Shown here piece after piece: positions 17,487 to 26,779 of a stretch of DNA of 64,000 nt (its first letter is position 1; every line of letters starts with the position of its first letter). The notes beneath the pieces are model-generated. The model saw nothing but the letters and a program-made list of their open reading frames with translations, was not told where the DNA came from and searched no databases. The position numbers and the translations under genes were made by a program. Source of the stretch: Alcaligenaceae bacterium CGII-47 (lineage in GTDB: Bacteria; Pseudomonadota; Gammaproteobacteria; Burkholderiales; Burkholderiaceae_B); NCBI GenBank assembly GCA_019166125.1, contig JAHTBO010000004.1:148602-212601 (forward strand), in the 5' to 3' direction.

Positions 17487-18281
17487 ATGAAAAGTAGCGG
17501 CCTTGAACCACAGATTGCAGAAATGTTCGATTTTGCGCAGACAACGGTGACGCAGGCGCGTGAGGTCGCCTTGAAATGGTTCAGGCAGGCGCCCGAGATC
17601 ATGACCAAGGATGACGAAAGCCCAGTCACGATTGCGGATCGCTCGGTCGAGCAGTTCCTGCGTGACGCCATTTTGCAGCGTTACCCCGATCACGGCATGC
17701 TGGGTGAGGAATTTGGCCTCAGCCATCTGGATGCCCAGTACATCTGGTCGATCGATCCGATTGATGGCACACGCAGCTTTATCTCGGGCAATCCCCTGTG
17801 GGGCTGCCTGGTCGCTCTATTGCGTGATGGCGTGCCGGTTTTCGGGATTATCGACATTCCATTTACGGGCGAGCGCTGGGTGGGCGCGCACGGGCAGGGT
17901 TGCCAGTATGGCGGCGTGGCGTGTCGTACCCGCCAGAGCACGCGCCTCGAGGACGCGATCCTGTATGCCACCTCGCCGGATATTTTTACGCAACAAGAGC
18001 AAGGGGTCTTTGATGCCCTGACGCAGGCGGTGTATTTGCGCCGGTTCGGCGGCGACTGCTATAGCTATGCCTTGCTGGCCTTGGGGCAGGTGGATCTGGT
18101 TGTTGAGGCGGGCTTGCAGCCCTACGATTACCTGGCCTTGCGTCCCGTCATCGAGGAGGCGGGTGGCGTCATTACGGATTGGACCGGGCAGCCCGTGACC
18201 ATGCACTCGGACGGGCGGGTGATTGCCGCCGCCAATCTGGCCATCCATCGTGCCGCGCTTGAAATAATTGCTACAAAATAG
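17487..18281 (+). CDS. Inositol monophosphatase-family phosphatase (HisN-like)
   Basis: A 264-residue magnesium-dependent phosphatase of the IMPase fold. Metal and catalytic motifs are MLGEEFG (metal Glu), WSIDPIDGTRSF around residue 86-97, and YDYLALRPVIEEAGGVITDWTG near the C-terminus with the last metal Asp. Frames extend upstream to 17298, but AGGAG at 17473-17477 and homology support a start at ATG 17487 (GTG 17484 is possible). It is divergent from the ABC importer. Substrates in this family include inositol phosphate, histidinol phosphate and sugar phosphates; the transporter link suggests it dephosphorylates the imported compound. It overlaps the M81 gene tail to tail by 11 bases. Confidence 0.86.
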   Translation: MKSSGLEPQIAEMFDFAQTTVTQAREVALKWFRQAPEIMTKDDESPVTIADRSVEQFLRDAILQRYPDHGMLGEEFGLSHLDAQYIWSIDPIDGTRSFISGNPLWGCLVALLRDGVPVFGIIDIPFTGERWVGAHGQGCQYGGVACRTRQSTRLEDAILYATSPDIFTQQEQGVFDALTQAVYLRRFGGDCYSYALLALGQVDLVVEAGLQPYDYLALRPVIEEAGGVITDWTGQPVTMHSDGRVIAAANLAIHRAALEIIATK

Positions 18282-19731
18282 TCACGCCGGGCCGTAGCCG
18301 ACGATAGGTCAAGGCGTGCAGGTCGGCCGTGTTTTCCCCGGGTGCGGCAACAACCAGGATCTTGTCGGCCAAGGCAGCGAAATCCGCCCGGAAATGGACT
18401 GAACTCTTTAGGACCAGCACCCGATATTGCGTGGGCTCGGCCCCCAGGTGTCTGAACATCGCCTGATCGGCGGCCTGCTGCTTCTTGCTGGACACCAGGA
18501 TTTCGATCGTGCCATAACGTACGCGGGCCATGCGCCCCAGCGCCATATGGCATCCCAGATAAAACGGCCCCGTGCCGGTAAAGTGTCCATCGCCCGTTGC
18601 CAGCACATGAAACTCACCAATGAGGGGGCCAGCGCCCATACCGCTATGTCCGCCCAAAGCGCCGTGCAGGCGGTGGCCCGTTCCCGCTTGATGGGCCGCC
18701 TGGGCGAAGGCTGGATCGCAGACGATGCCTGCGCAGACCCCATGCATGGCCTGCTGGGCCAGCGCGTGCAGAAGATCGGTGGTGTCCCCCGTGCCGCCGC
18801 CGCCCGGGTTGTCCTGGGTGTCTGCAAGCAGTATGCGCTGCTCGGGATGCGCCTGGATAAAGGCGATCGCCTCGGCGATGCTCAATAGCTGGCCCCGAAA
18901 TGCCTGGCGTGAGGCCTGAACCCGAGCACAAAGCAGATCGGCGGCCTGATCGGCCTGCGCCTGGGTGCGGCCATACGCCAGAATAGTGGGCCCACTATCG
19001 TGAATATCTGCAAGCGGAAAGCCCGGGATGAATTGCACCTCGGGGGTATCCGGCCCTTCCAGTGCGCGCGCAACGCTCATGATCGAGCGTGCTGGCTCGG
19101 CCAGCGTGCTTTGCCAGGGCATAGGGATCAGGATATCGACCTGACGGGCGGCGTAATACAGCGGTTCAGCCGCAAGCAGGCGCAAGAGCATTTGTGCGGC
19201 GCGCTCGCCGGTCTGCGCGATGTCTACGTGCGGGTAGCTGCGGTAGGCAACCAGCCCATTGGCCTGACGCAGCATGGCCGTGCTTACATTGGCGTGAAAG
19301 TCCAGCGCTGCCACCATGGGAAGCGCTGCGCCCAGACGTGTACGCAGCCGGGTCAGCAGCTCGCCCTCGGCATCCTCGTACGAAACCGTGACCATTGCCC
19401 CATGCAGATCCAAAAACAAGGCATCCAAAGGGGGGGCCTGATCGATCAGCGTCAGAATCTGCTCGACCACCGCCTCGAAGGCGGCGTCTTCGACCGCAGC
19501 AGACGGGTTGGCCGAACACCAAAGCAAGGGCACCAGGGTATGACCATGACCTTGCATCGCGCTGACAAAGCCGCTGAACGCCAGATTCATCCCCTGCGTG
19601 GCGCGAAGAATTTCGTCACCCGTGATCAGACCCGGCCAGGCATCGGCCTCGACAAATTGCGCCAGGGTCGTGACCCCGGGCGCAAAGGTATTGGTTTCAT
19701 GCAAAAAACCCAGCAGGCCAATATGTGCCAT
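18271..19731 (-). CDS. M81 family metallopeptidase (MlrC-like)
   Basis: A 486-residue protein of the MlrC family: N-terminal M81 catalytic domain (IGLLGFLHETNTFAPG at the start with a metal His, DLHGAMVT and ALDFHANVS further on) and the C-terminal MlrC domain (ILLADTQDNPGGGGTGDTTDLL). The prototype MlrC hydrolyses an amide bond in linearised microcystin. Here the gene is the last of a unit with a glutamine-synthetase-like ligase and two dehydrogenases; its ATG shares one base with the TAA of the alcohol dehydrogenase (TAATG). This suggests an amidohydrolase step on a pathway intermediate, for example releasing glutamate from a gamma-glutamyl acid. That role is inference. Confidence 0.87.
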   Translation of the reverse strand: MAHIGLLGFLHETNTFAPGVTTLAQFVEADAWPGLITGDEILRATQGMNLAFSGFVSAMQGHGHTLVPLLWCSANPSAAVEDAAFEAVVEQILTLIDQAPPLDALFLDLHGAMVTVSYEDAEGELLTRLRTRLGAALPMVAALDFHANVSTAMLRQANGLVAYRSYPHVDIAQTGERAAQMLLRLLAAEPLYYAARQVDILIPMPWQSTLAEPARSIMSVARALEGPDTPEVQFIPGFPLADIHDSGPTILAYGRTQAQADQAADLLCARVQASRQAFRGQLLSIAEAIAFIQAHPEQRILLADTQDNPGGGGTGDTTDLLHALAQQAMHGVCAGIVCDPAFAQAAHQAGTGHRLHGALGGHSGMGAGPLIGEFHVLATGDGHFTGTGPFYLGCHMALGRMARVRYGTIEILVSSKKQQAADQAMFRHLGAEPTQYRVLVLKSSVHFRADFAALADKILVVAAPGENTADLHALTYRRLRPGVTIL

Positions 19732-20894
19732 TACAGTTTTCCGGTCAAGGCGTGTTCCAGGATCTGACTGTATTGGGCAGGTGTGAATGGGATCGGGTTG
19801 GTCGCAGCCGAGCCGTCAGCCACCGCCATATGTCCAATATCCTCGGTGCGATCGTCGGGAATACCGATCTGGGCCAAGGTGTGGGGGATACCTACCGATT
19901 CACGCAAGTGCAGAACCCAGTCCAAAAAGCCCTCGAAACTGCATTTTGGCAGATTCAGGTAACGCGATAAGGTGGTGAGGCGATCTTCAATCGCAGCCTG
20001 GTTGGCGCGCAGTACATACGGCATCAAAATCGCATTAAGCATCCCGTGGTGCGCGTCGTACACCGCGCCCAGCGGGTGGGCCAGGGCGTGCATGGCGCCC
20101 AGTCCTTTTTGGAAGGCGGTGGCACCCATGCTGGAGGCCACCAGCATATGATGGCGTGCGTGGATATTGTGCCCGTCCGCCACGGCGTCAGGCAGGTGCT
20201 GCTGCACCAGGCGTATGCCCTCGAGTGCAATGCCCGCGGCCATCGGATGAAAGACCGGCGAACACAGGGCCTCTAGATTGTGCGATAAGGCATCCATACC
20301 GGTTGCTGCGGTCAGGCGCGCCGGCAGACCCACAGACAGTTCCGCATCCAGGATCACCACTGCGGGCAACATATTGGCGTGAAAGATAATCCGCTTGATG
20401 TGCTCGTGTTCGTCCGTGATCACCGAGGCGCGTCCGACCTCCGAGCCCGTGCCCGCCGTCGTGGGAACCGCGACCACCGGCGCCATGCCGGCGACATTGA
20501 CCCGCAGGTAGTTATCGCCAACATCTTCAAAATCCCACAGGGGGCGATCCTGACCCACCATCAGCGCGATGGCTTTGGCCGCGTCCAGTGCCGAGCCGCC
20601 GCCAAAGGCGATCACGCCATCGTGCCTGGCGGCACGATAGGCCTTCACGCCGTTGTCGACATTGCTGCCTGTCGGATTGCCCTTGATGTCGGAAAAAATG
20701 TCGCATGCCAGTCCCGCCTGGGTGCAGGCGGCCACCGCCGCCGCGACCATCGGCAGCCCGGCCAAACCGGGATCAGTGATCAACAGGGGGCGTGTCATGC
20801 CAAGCTGGCGGCAATATTGTGGCAGCTCCTGGATGCGTCCAGGGCCAACTTTCATTGCAGTGGGGTAATTCCAGTTAACGTTCAGAGATTTCAT
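19731..20894 (-). CDS. Iron-containing alcohol dehydrogenase
   Basis: A 387-residue group III alcohol dehydrogenase. The NAD site GGGSALDAAKAIAL (about residue 100), GTGSEVGRASVITD, and the iron ligand region TGMDALSHNLEALCS and ALAHPLGAVYDAHHG are intact. The frame extends to 21032, but the ATG at 20894 gives the normal N-terminus and lies 13 bases after the ALDH stop. Adjacent genes encode a gamma-glutamyl ligase-like protein and an ALDH, so it probably oxidises a primary alcohol, possibly carried on a gamma-glutamylated amino alcohol, to the aldehyde. Confidence 0.9.
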   Translation of the reverse strand: MKSLNVNWNYPTAMKVGPGRIQELPQYCRQLGMTRPLLITDPGLAGLPMVAAAVAACTQAGLACDIFSDIKGNPTGSNVDNGVKAYRAARHDGVIAFGGGSALDAAKAIALMVGQDRPLWDFEDVGDNYLRVNVAGMAPVVAVPTTAGTGSEVGRASVITDEHEHIKRIIFHANMLPAVVILDAELSVGLPARLTAATGMDALSHNLEALCSPVFHPMAAGIALEGIRLVQQHLPDAVADGHNIHARHHMLVASSMGATAFQKGLGAMHALAHPLGAVYDAHHGMLNAILMPYVLRANQAAIEDRLTTLSRYLNLPKCSFEGFLDWVLHLRESVGIPHTLAQIGIPDDRTEDIGHMAVADGSAATNPIPFTPAQYSQILEHALTGKL

Positions 20895-20907
20895 GATGGG
20901 GTCACCG

Positions 20908-22293
20908 CTAGTGTTGGCGCAAGTGAAAGGATTTTGCCCGCGTGAGGGCCTGGTATCCCAGCGTCGAGAGGGAAATGCCATGTCCGGTATTTTTGACCCC
21001 TGTCCAGGCCAGAGCCGGGTCCAGGTAGTCACAGCGATTCATATAAAACGTGCCGGTTTGCACCTGGCTGCCTATGCGTACGGCTGCTTCGGTATCCTGG
21101 GTAAAGACCGCCGCAGTCAGCCCGTAGTTGCTATCGTTCATCAGCTCGATAGCGCGCGCCTCTGAGGGCACGGGCATGATGCCGACGACCGGGCCAAAGC
21201 ACTCCTCATTCATGACCAGCATATCGTGGTCCACCTCGGTGAGCAGCGCGGGCGCAATATACGTGCTGCCGGGCTGGGCACGGGGGAATTTGGCCGAATC
21301 AATGCGGTTGCGTGCCCCGCGGTTCAGGGCCTGATCCAGCACCTGATGGATCTCGTTTGCAGCCTTGGCGCGTACCACTGGGCCCAGCGTGGTGTTGGGG
21401 TCCAGCGGGTCGTCAAGCACGTATTGCTCGGTCAGGGTGACCGCCCGATCGACAAATTCCTGGTAGACGCTCTGGTCGACATAGATACGCTGAATGCCGC
21501 AGCAGGATTGTCCTGAATTGAAAAAGGCGCCATCCACCAGCGTGTCCACGGCGTGTCCCAAATCCGCATCTGCGCGCACATAGGCCGGATCGTTGCCGCC
21601 TAGCTCCAGGCCCTTGCCGATGAATCGTCCCGTGGCGGCTTCCTCGATCGCGGTGCCGCCGCGTACCGATCCGGTAAACGAGACATAGTCGATATAGGGC
21701 GATTGAATAATCTGACGGATAGTGTCGTGCGTCGCGTGGATGTATTGAAACAAGCCGGCAGGCAGGCCCGCGCTGGCAAACGCCTCGACCAGTTGCTCGG
21801 CACACAAGGGGGTCTGGTCCGAGTGCTTGAGGATCACACTATTGCCGGCGACCAGGGCGGGCACGATACTGTTGACAGCCGTCAAAAGGGGGTAATTCCA
21901 GGGTGCCACCGTTAGCACCGTCCCCACCGGTTCGCGCAGGATATAGCGATCGAGCTTGTCCAGCGGGGCGGGGCGCACGGGTGCCAAGGCCTCGGGGGCA
22001 ATCGCAATCATGTGGCGTGCGCGCTCTTCGAAGCCACGCAGCTCGCCTGGCGTGTAGCGGATCGGGCGGCCCATCTGCTGGGTAATAGACTGGGCCATGG
22101 CCTCGCTACGGGCCATGACGGCATCGACGCAAGCGCCGACCAAGGCACAACGTTGTGCCAGCGGTACGCGTGCCCAGTCGCGCTGCGCCTGGCGCGCGCT
22201 GCGCAAGACCCGTGCAATATCCGCCTCGCCGGTGTAGGGGCGACGCACGAGCTCACGCCCATCGATAGGGCTAATAGTGATCAGTTCATTCAT
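20908..22293 (-). CDS. Aldehyde dehydrogenase
   Basis: A 461-residue ALDH superfamily protein. The base Glu is in KGLELGGNDPAYV and the nucleophile is the first Cys of NSGQSCCGIQRIYV; the VAPWNYPLLTAVN motif is present. The C-terminus departs from the common PFGG form: it reads DPALAWTGVKNTGHGISLSTLG, as in several short-type ALDHs. Its ATG follows directly after the TGA of the ligase gene with no gap, indicating coupling. It likely takes the aldehyde produced by the iron alcohol dehydrogenase to an acid. Substrate specificity is inferred only from neighbours. Confidence 0.9.
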   Translation of the reverse strand: MNELITISPIDGRELVRRPYTGEADIARVLRSARQAQRDWARVPLAQRCALVGACVDAVMARSEAMAQSITQQMGRPIRYTPGELRGFEERARHMIAIAPEALAPVRPAPLDKLDRYILREPVGTVLTVAPWNYPLLTAVNSIVPALVAGNSVILKHSDQTPLCAEQLVEAFASAGLPAGLFQYIHATHDTIRQIIQSPYIDYVSFTGSVRGGTAIEEAATGRFIGKGLELGGNDPAYVRADADLGHAVDTLVDGAFFNSGQSCCGIQRIYVDQSVYQEFVDRAVTLTEQYVLDDPLDPNTTLGPVVRAKAANEIHQVLDQALNRGARNRIDSAKFPRAQPGSTYIAPALLTEVDHDMLVMNEECFGPVVGIMPVPSEARAIELMNDSNYGLTAAVFTQDTEAAVRIGSQVQTGTFYMNRCDYLDPALAWTGVKNTGHGISLSTLGYQALTRAKSFHLRQH

Positions 22294-23676
22294 TCAGATA
22301 ATCTCGAAATAGCGCTGGAGTTCCCAGTCGGTCACGTATTCACGGAATTTACGCTCTTCCCACTCACGTGTCGCGACCATGTGTTCAACAAACGGTACGC
22401 CAAAGAGTGTGCGGGCGGCCTCGGAGGCGCGCAGCCGTTGGGCGGCCTCCCAGAGGGTGCCGGGGAATTTCAGGCGCTCGGGGAAGGTTTGAGTATAGGC
22501 GTTGCCAGATGTGAATTCCGGCTCTAGACCCTGCTCGATGCCCAGCAATCCCGCGCCCAGGCCTGCTGCCAACGCGATGTAGGGGTTGGCATCCGCCGAT
22601 CCGATGCGGATCTCGACGCGTTGGGCCTTTTCCGAACCTGGAATGATGCGCAGCGCTGTGGTGCGGTTCTCGACCCCCAGACTGGCCTCTAGGGGCGCCC
22701 AATAGCCCGGCACCAGGCGCGTGTAGCTATTGATGGTCTGTGCGTACATCGCCATCATCTCGGGCATATAACGCTGCTGGCCGGCGACGAAATGGCGCTG
22801 CACATCACTCATGCAGTGATCCTTGGCGGCGTCATAGAATACATTCCGCCCCGATGTCAGATCGCACAGCGACATGTGGATATGGCCGCTTTGGCCCGCG
22901 TGCTTATGGGACCACTTGGCCATAAACGTTGCCATCAGGCCCTGCTGCTCGGCCAAGGCCTTGGTAAAGGTCTTGAACAAGAACCCCTTGTCAGCGGCCG
23001 CACTGATCCGGTCAACCGCGATGGCGGCCTCGAGTACGCCAGGCCCCGTCTCGGTATGCAGGCTCTCGATGGGGATGTCCATCTGTTCAGATAGATCGAT
23101 CAGCTGGGTGTAAAAATCCGAGTTCACCGTGCTGCGCAGCACAGAATAGCCAAAATTGCCGGGCGTCCATGACTCCAGATTACGGTATTGCTTTTCGCGG
23201 ATGGTCTTTGGGGTCTCGTTGAACATGAAAAATTCATATTCAAGTGCGGCGAACACATCAAACCCCATGCCGCTGGCCTTGTCCACCATCCGGTGCAGTA
23301 AGCGGCGCGGGCACACGCCTGCCGCCGGGCCGTCAAGCTCTGCAATAAAAAACAGCATGGCCTCGCCATTGGCCCCGTGCTCTAGCGGCAGGCGCCGACA
23401 GCTCGTCGGGTCGATGCGCACATGCGCATCCGGGTAGGCAGTGTGCCAGCCGGTGAATGCGGTGTTGTCGTAGAGCTCGTCATTCGAGTCCCAGCCCATC
23501 ACCACATCACAGAATGCGAAACCGTCGCGCAGGGCACCGAGGAACTTGTCCTTGCGCATGTATTTACCACGTATCACCCCATCGATGTCGGACAAGCCTA
23601 GCTTGATGTGGGTCAGCCCACTGGCCTGGACGAACTGGATGGCGTCTTCGATTGTTTTGATGCAGCGTTCTTGCAT
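22294..23676 (-). CDS. Glutamine synthetase-family ligase (probable gamma-glutamyl amine ligase)
   Basis: A 460-residue protein of the glutamine synthetase fold: N-terminal beta-grasp (THIKLGLSDIDGVIRGKYMRKDKF), ATP and metal residues in AALEYEFFMF and LHTETGPGVLEAAI, GQSGHIHMSLCD, and NRTTALRIIPGSEKAQRVEIRI. Sequence style and context fit the PuuA/IpuC/GlnA4 type, which joins glutamate to an amine instead of ammonia, and it sits with ALDH and iron ADH genes rather than nitrogen-control genes. Under this reading it would make a gamma-glutamyl amide from an imported amine such as ethanolamine. A biosynthetic glutamine synthetase is less likely. Confidence 0.85.
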   Translation of the reverse strand: MQERCIKTIEDAIQFVQASGLTHIKLGLSDIDGVIRGKYMRKDKFLGALRDGFAFCDVVMGWDSNDELYDNTAFTGWHTAYPDAHVRIDPTSCRRLPLEHGANGEAMLFFIAELDGPAAGVCPRRLLHRMVDKASGMGFDVFAALEYEFFMFNETPKTIREKQYRNLESWTPGNFGYSVLRSTVNSDFYTQLIDLSEQMDIPIESLHTETGPGVLEAAIAVDRISAAADKGFLFKTFTKALAEQQGLMATFMAKWSHKHAGQSGHIHMSLCDLTSGRNVFYDAAKDHCMSDVQRHFVAGQQRYMPEMMAMYAQTINSYTRLVPGYWAPLEASLGVENRTTALRIIPGSEKAQRVEIRIGSADANPYIALAAGLGAGLLGIEQGLEPEFTSGNAYTQTFPERLKFPGTLWEAAQRLRASEAARTLFGVPFVEHMVATREWEERKFREYVTDWELQRYFEII

Positions 23677-23710
23677 GATGAGCCTTCGACTGTCTTAGTG
23701 AAGATGGTCC

Positions 23711-23733
23711 AGATCGGGCGTATTGCCCGATCT
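23711..23733 (-). other. Intercistronic hairpin after dctP
   Basis: A perfect 9-bp stem AGATCGGGC/GCCCGATCT with a 5-nt loop lies 13 bases past the dctP stop and before the ligase gene. On the transcribed (-) strand no T-tract follows, so it more likely stabilises the dctP mRNA than stops transcription. Confidence 0.6.
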
Positions 23734-23745
23734 GTTTACTTTGGG

Positions 23746-24792
23746 TTATGAAAAACGGTAAGGGGGGCCAGCCTGTTCCATGATCTTGGCGTAGTCCTTG
23801 AGGATCTCCACGACCTTGGCGCTACGCGGGCTTTTCTTGGCGATCTCATCCCAGAAAACATGCGCCTCGGTCTCGACGGCCTTCCACTCGGCCTCGGGAA
23901 TCGTCGTGAGCTTAAGCTTGCCACCCTGAGTGCGGTAGTGCGCCTCGCCCCACCAATACCAGTGTTGCCGGTAATAATGCGAACTATCCATGCACAGTTT
24001 GAACAGCGTCTGGAGGTGCTCGGGCACCGCATTCCACTTTTCAGTATTGGCGATATAAGAACCCGCCCAGGCGCCCGAGATATTGTTCGTCAAATAGTAT
24101 TTGGTGACGTCCGCCCAGCCTACGGTATAGACCTCGGTAATCCCTGACCAAGCCACCCCATCGAGCTCGCCCGTCTGGATGGCAACCTGCACATCCTCGT
24201 AGGGCAGGGTGACGGGCACAACCCCCAGGCGTTGCAGGAAACGGCCGCCCGTGGGGAAGGTATAAAGCCTCAGCCCCTTAAGATCCGCCAGGCTATTGAT
24301 AGGCTTGGTCGTGGCCAGGTTGCAAGGGTCCCAAGCACCCGTACTGAGCCAGGTAACGTTGGGGACCTCGTCATAGGCCTCTTTCCAGATTTTATCCAGG
24401 CCGTACCAGTTCCATAAGGCCGGCACGTCCAGGCTATAGCGTGAGGCAAGCGGAAAATAAGCTGCAAAAATGGCGGTATCGATGGGTGCGGCCATGGAAT
24501 CGTCGTCGCTTTGGGCCGCATCGATCGTGCCTTTTTGCACGGCACGAAACAACTCCCCCTGCGGGACGAGCTGATCCGCCGTATATAGTTCGATCTCCAT
24601 GGCGCCATTGGCTGCTTTGTTAAAGGCATCGATCGAAGGTTTGATGACGTGTTCGGCCAACGCCGGGCCGGCATAGGTCTGCAGACGCCATTTGATTGGG
24701 GCTTGCGCCCGGACGATGGCTGGCGCACTCAGGGTGGCCGCGCCTATCGCGGCGGTCCCTGCGTGCTTCAGAAAATCTCGTCTTTGTGTCAT
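23746..24792 (-). CDS. TRAP transporter binding protein (DctP family)
   Basis: A 348-residue periplasmic protein with a Tat-type leader (RRDFLKHAG followed by a hydrophobic segment, cleavage near VRAQA). The DctP fold is shown by LKGLRLYTFPTGGRFLQRLGVVPVTLPYEDVQVAIQTGELDGVAW, where the conserved Arg that pairs with the ligand carboxylate is expected. It lies between dctM and the ligase gene on the same strand. The family generally binds carboxylates, so the imported compound may carry an acid group; an amine substrate for the downstream ligase would be unusual but is not excluded. Confidence 0.9.
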   Translation of the reverse strand: MTQRRDFLKHAGTAAIGAATLSAPAIVRAQAPIKWRLQTYAGPALAEHVIKPSIDAFNKAANGAMEIELYTADQLVPQGELFRAVQKGTIDAAQSDDDSMAAPIDTAIFAAYFPLASRYSLDVPALWNWYGLDKIWKEAYDEVPNVTWLSTGAWDPCNLATTKPINSLADLKGLRLYTFPTGGRFLQRLGVVPVTLPYEDVQVAIQTGELDGVAWSGITEVYTVGWADVTKYYLTNNISGAWAGSYIANTEKWNAVPEHLQTLFKLCMDSSHYYRQHWYWWGEAHYRTQGGKLKLTTIPEAEWKAVETEAHVFWDEIAKKSPRSAKVVEILKDYAKIMEQAGPPYRFS

Positions 24793-24862
24793 GGCTACAT
24801 CTCCTCTAGTGTTGGCAAGGCTTGGGTACGCGCTGTCCGCCTTGCTGGGGAACAGGGTGCCG

Positions 24863-26191
24863 CTACCGAGCTCGGTTGGTATACAGATCTGGTAGCCACA
24901 ACGCGATTTGTGGAAAGATCATGATGACGGCCAAGGTCACCATCATGATTAATGCAAAGGGGGTGATTGATCGGTAAATATCGGCCAAGGTGATCTCGGG
25001 CGGCGCCATGGCACGCATCAGGAACAGGTTGTAGCCGAAGGGCGGGATGATGTAGGCCAACTGGCAGGTAATGGTGTACAGAATGCCAAACCAGATTGGG
25101 CTAAATCCCAGTGTCTTAACTAATGGGATATACAAAGGCGCTACGATAACCAGCATTGCCGTATCGTCCAGGAACATGCCCAGCACGATAAAGGACAACA
25201 TCATGATCGTCAGGATGGTCCAGCGGTTCAGCTCCAGGTCACTAAGCAGCAGCGTCTCGATCGCCTTGATCGCGCCCAGACCATCGTAGACCGCCCCAAA
25301 GCACAGGGCCGCCAGAATGATCCACATGAACATACAGCTCACGCTAAGCGTCTTGCGTACGGTCTCCTCCATGACGTGGCGTGTCAGCTTGCGCTTAAGT
25401 GCCGCCGCCAGCGTGGCCAGGCCCGCGCCCAAGCTGGAGGTCTCGGTCAGGTTGGTCACACCCGTCATGAAACTGCCCATCATCAAGACAAAGATCAACA
25501 AGGGCAGCAGGCCTTCGCCCAGTAGACGCCACCGATTTGGCCATTCGCGCGCGTGTTCCTCTGCCGAGATAGGCGGGCCCAGCTCGGGCTGTAGACGGCA
25601 GCGGATGTAGATATAGATGATGAACAGGGTGGCCATCAATAAGCCCGGCATGATCCCCGCCAGCCAAAGCTGCAACACCGGCTGGCGGGCGATCATGGCG
25701 TACAGCACCAACACGACGCTTGGGGGGATCAGTATCCCCAGCGAGCTGCCGCCCTGGATGACGCCGGTAATCATGATCTTGTCGTAGCCACGCGCCAGCA
25801 TCTGCGGCAGCGCCACACTTGCCCCAATCGCCATTCCTGCCACGCTTAGCCCATTGATGGCCGAGATCAGCACCATCAAGCCGATGGTGCCAATCGCCAG
25901 GCCACCGCGCACCGGGCCCATCCAGACGTGGAACATCTTGTACAAATTGTCGGCCAGGCCCGACTCGGACAACATAAAGCCCATGTAGATAAACAACGGC
26001 AGGGTAAGCAGGGCATACCAGTTCAGCACGGTAAAGCTGGCATTGAAGGGCATCTCGATATCGTTGCCCCCCCACAGGAAATACGCCGCTGTGGCCCCAA
26101 TGAATCCAATAATGCCGTAAACCCGTTGACCCAAGGTCATCAGCACCAGCAAGGACGAGAACATGAGGAGAGTAATCAGCTCGTGACTCAT
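24863..26191 (-). CDS. TRAP transporter large permease (DctM)
   Basis: A 442-residue protein with about 12 membrane helices. DctM signatures include INGLSVAGMAIGASVALPQML, VIQGGSSLGILIPPSVVLVLYAMIARQPV and LGMFLDDTAMLVIVAPLYIPL, and ITCQLAYIIPPFGYNLFLMRAM. It is the sodium-coupled transport subunit. Its start overlaps the dctQ stop by four bases (ATGA). It serves with the DctP and DctQ neighbours as one importer. Confidence 0.93.
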   Translation of the reverse strand: MSHELITLLMFSSLLVLMTLGQRVYGIIGFIGATAAYFLWGGNDIEMPFNASFTVLNWYALLTLPLFIYMGFMLSESGLADNLYKMFHVWMGPVRGGLAIGTIGLMVLISAINGLSVAGMAIGASVALPQMLARGYDKIMITGVIQGGSSLGILIPPSVVLVLYAMIARQPVLQLWLAGIMPGLLMATLFIIYIYIRCRLQPELGPPISAEEHAREWPNRWRLLGEGLLPLLIFVLMMGSFMTGVTNLTETSSLGAGLATLAAALKRKLTRHVMEETVRKTLSVSCMFMWIILAALCFGAVYDGLGAIKAIETLLLSDLELNRWTILTIMMLSFIVLGMFLDDTAMLVIVAPLYIPLVKTLGFSPIWFGILYTITCQLAYIIPPFGYNLFLMRAMAPPEITLADIYRSITPFALIMMVTLAVIMIFPQIALWLPDLYTNRAR

Positions 26192-26700
26192 TCAATCGTC
26201 TCCCCGCGGGCCACGGCCAGGTCTCTGAAAAATGTCGCGATCGTCTGCAGCAACATCATAAAAATCCCGAACGTCATGATGGCCTTGATGGGGGCCATGG
26301 GCGGCGCCCACGCGGTGTAGTTGCGCTGGTCGTTGACAATGGCGTACTCCGTGCTCGAAATACCGCCCATCAACAAAATAAAGAGAAAAATGATCACCAT
26401 CCAGATCGTGAACGCATCCACCGTCGCGCGCCGTTTGGGGCTCCAGCGTGAATAGAACAAGTCCATGCGTACGTGTGAATCCAGTTGCATGGAATAGCCC
26501 CCGCCCAGCAGGTAATAGGCCGAGAGCAGAAACTGAGCGGCCTCCATCAACCAATTGATATGGACATTGAATAAGGACCGCATGATCGCCGAGTAGAGAA
26601 AGCCTGCCATCATGATCAGGACGAAATACATGGCAAAGCGTCCGATGATGCGGTTGATCTTATCTACCCATCGGACGTAGGCTCTGATGGCTGTATGCAC
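26188..26700 (-). CDS. TRAP transporter small permease (DctQ)
   Basis: A 170-residue protein with four predicted membrane helices, matching the DctQ family, including the SAYYLLGGGYSMQLDSHVRMDLFYSRWSPKRRATVD region with the typical conserved R-D motif between helices 2 and 3. The start is GTG at 26700, preceded by GGGAG seven bases upstream. It is the first gene of the dctQ-dctM-dctP-ligase-aldehyde dehydrogenase-alcohol dehydrogenase-M81 unit. The promoter region directly before it carries a tandem repeat that fits an AraC-type binding site. Confidence 0.9.
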   Translation of the reverse strand: MHTAIRAYVRWVDKINRIIGRFAMYFVLIMMAGFLYSAIMRSLFNVHINWLMEAAQFLLSAYYLLGGGYSMQLDSHVRMDLFYSRWSPKRRATVDAFTIWMVIIFLFILLMGGISSTEYAIVNDQRNYTAWAPPMAPIKAIMTFGIFMMLLQTIATFFRDLAVARGETIE

Positions 26701-26779
26701 GATGTGTCTCCCTTTCTGGCGCCAATGGCCAAGGCCGCGCCTGCTATGACCTCATGGTCGCGCGTGGGGAGAATGCCTG

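Noticed and set aside
22294-23676. Calling the ligase glnA (glutamine synthetase)
   Set aside because: The catabolic context with ADH, ALDH, TRAP and a EutR-like regulator and the lack of ntr or glnK genes argue for an amine-specific ligase.
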